Below are positions 63,901-64,000 of a DNA stretch of 64,000 nucleotides, piece by piece. The position numbers and the translations under genes are program-made. Below the pieces are notes generated by a model. That model did not search any database and had not been told where the DNA came from. It was given only the letters and a program-made list of their open reading frames with translations. How positions within the stretch are numbered: the stretch's first letter is position 1; the number at the start of each line of letters is the position of its first letter. Origin of the DNA: Rhynchonema sp. JSB1_4. Its lineage: Eukaryota > Nematoda > Chromadorea > Monhysterida > Xyalidae. The stretch spans positions 35,759 through 99,758 of the forward strand of contig JASAMV010003636.1 of the NCBI GenBank assembly GCA_030248065.1. Direction: 5' to 3'.

Positions 63901-64000
63901 GTAGGAACTTCGGTTTTCCGGAAATTTCCGAAAGTCGCCCCCGACTGGCTCGAATTGCAATGACGATCGACGAGCCGCGTCGGCCAGGATGAGGAGAGGC
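60905..64000 (-). CDS. Unidentified multi-exon gene, 5' end beyond the window
   Basis: I do not recognise this gene. Supported minus-strand exons are 63999-63830 (open at the window edge; contains RSSYSSLSRMRPEVVRECSM), 62015-61884 (VPDYDGFDPSLYVDYDNNKP), 61366-61250 (PPLWKRMFPGVTYPPIVNVP then FPPEVRMFMQAIDFKKAE) and 61021 to about 60905 (NQLVAFIIQASPVPAVCCAE). The last three join in phase with good GT-AG sites. The first ends in phase 2 and the second needs phase 1, so at least one exon between 62.0 and 63.8 kb is missing from my model. No signal peptide or catalytic motif is visible, and the end of the gene was not found. A cytosolic protein is a guess. Confidence 0.6.
62290..62365. repeat. 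Fragment of the TATAGTCC MITE interior
   Basis: It contains AGTTGCTGTTTGCGTTAACACGCAAC.. and TTTGAGGTCAGCC..CTGGAA.TTGTCATC, the order found inside the three MITE copies (for example 51915-51970). Ends are missing. Confidence 0.6.
62705..62889 (+). CDS. Possible terminal exon of a plus-strand gene
   Basis: After an acceptor-like TGTATACAG, an open stretch reads with coding-like composition (RRKIWAHIRAHFRLIDGKF, then WVKGFFDAVSGVFG) to a TGA at 62887-62889. No upstream exon with matching phase was found, and it lies opposite the unidentified minus-strand gene, so this is weak. Confidence 0.25.

Overview
Organism. This looks like nuclear DNA of a nematode. The genes are split by many short GT-AG introns, often with TTTCAG acceptors. 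One gene encodes a nematode-type astacin (signal peptide, FxGDI prodomain, HExxHxxGFxHE catalytic domain, EGF-like module, CUB-like tail). Others encode a nematode-style 7TM receptor and tandem membrane-anchored FkbM-type methyltransferase-like proteins. Short runs of the nematode telomere hexamer TTAGGC/GCCTAA are scattered through the window. The nematode clade cannot be named from the sequence.

Layout. 1-7.4 kb: gene-poor, degenerate transposon-like repeats including a hAT-like element at 4567-5280. 7.4-22.0 kb (+): an SLC52/RFVT riboflavin transporter whose last intron is about 10.3 kb and consists almost entirely of nested fold-back elements. 22.3-23.8 kb (+): riboflavin kinase, starting 313 bp after the transporter stop, with a polyadenylation signal and a splice-acceptor-like site in between. 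25.3-29.9 kb (-): a FOXJ2/FOXJ3-type forkhead factor of ten exons. 33.3-35.2 kb (+): selenocysteine lyase of nine exons. 35.4-37.2 kb (-): a CUEDC2 homologue, convergent with SCLY. 38.8-41.1 kb (-): a chemoreceptor-like 7TM GPCR with about 250 bp of CA/GT repeat in one intron. 43.8-45.8 kb: a minisatellite of about 130 units of 15 bp. 46.8-49.7 kb (-): astacin. 52.1-58.6 kb (-): two tandem FkbM-like paralogues with matching exon lengths. 60.9-64.0 kb (-): exons of an unidentified gene running off the right edge.

Functional links. The clearest link is riboflavin uptake (SLC52) followed by FMN synthesis (RFK) on the same strand at an operon-like distance. The inference is one polycistronic pre-mRNA resolved by trans-splicing. 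The other genes show no evident pathway link.

Mobile DNA. Five hAT-like elements have 7-8 bp target duplications. Three mini-elements have Helitron ends and inserted between A and T. Three copies of a TA-flanked MITE are present, along with several large palindromes. Nesting gives relative ages. All exon models were read by eye from splice signals, reading phase and remembered family motifs. Boundaries marked uncertain are so.
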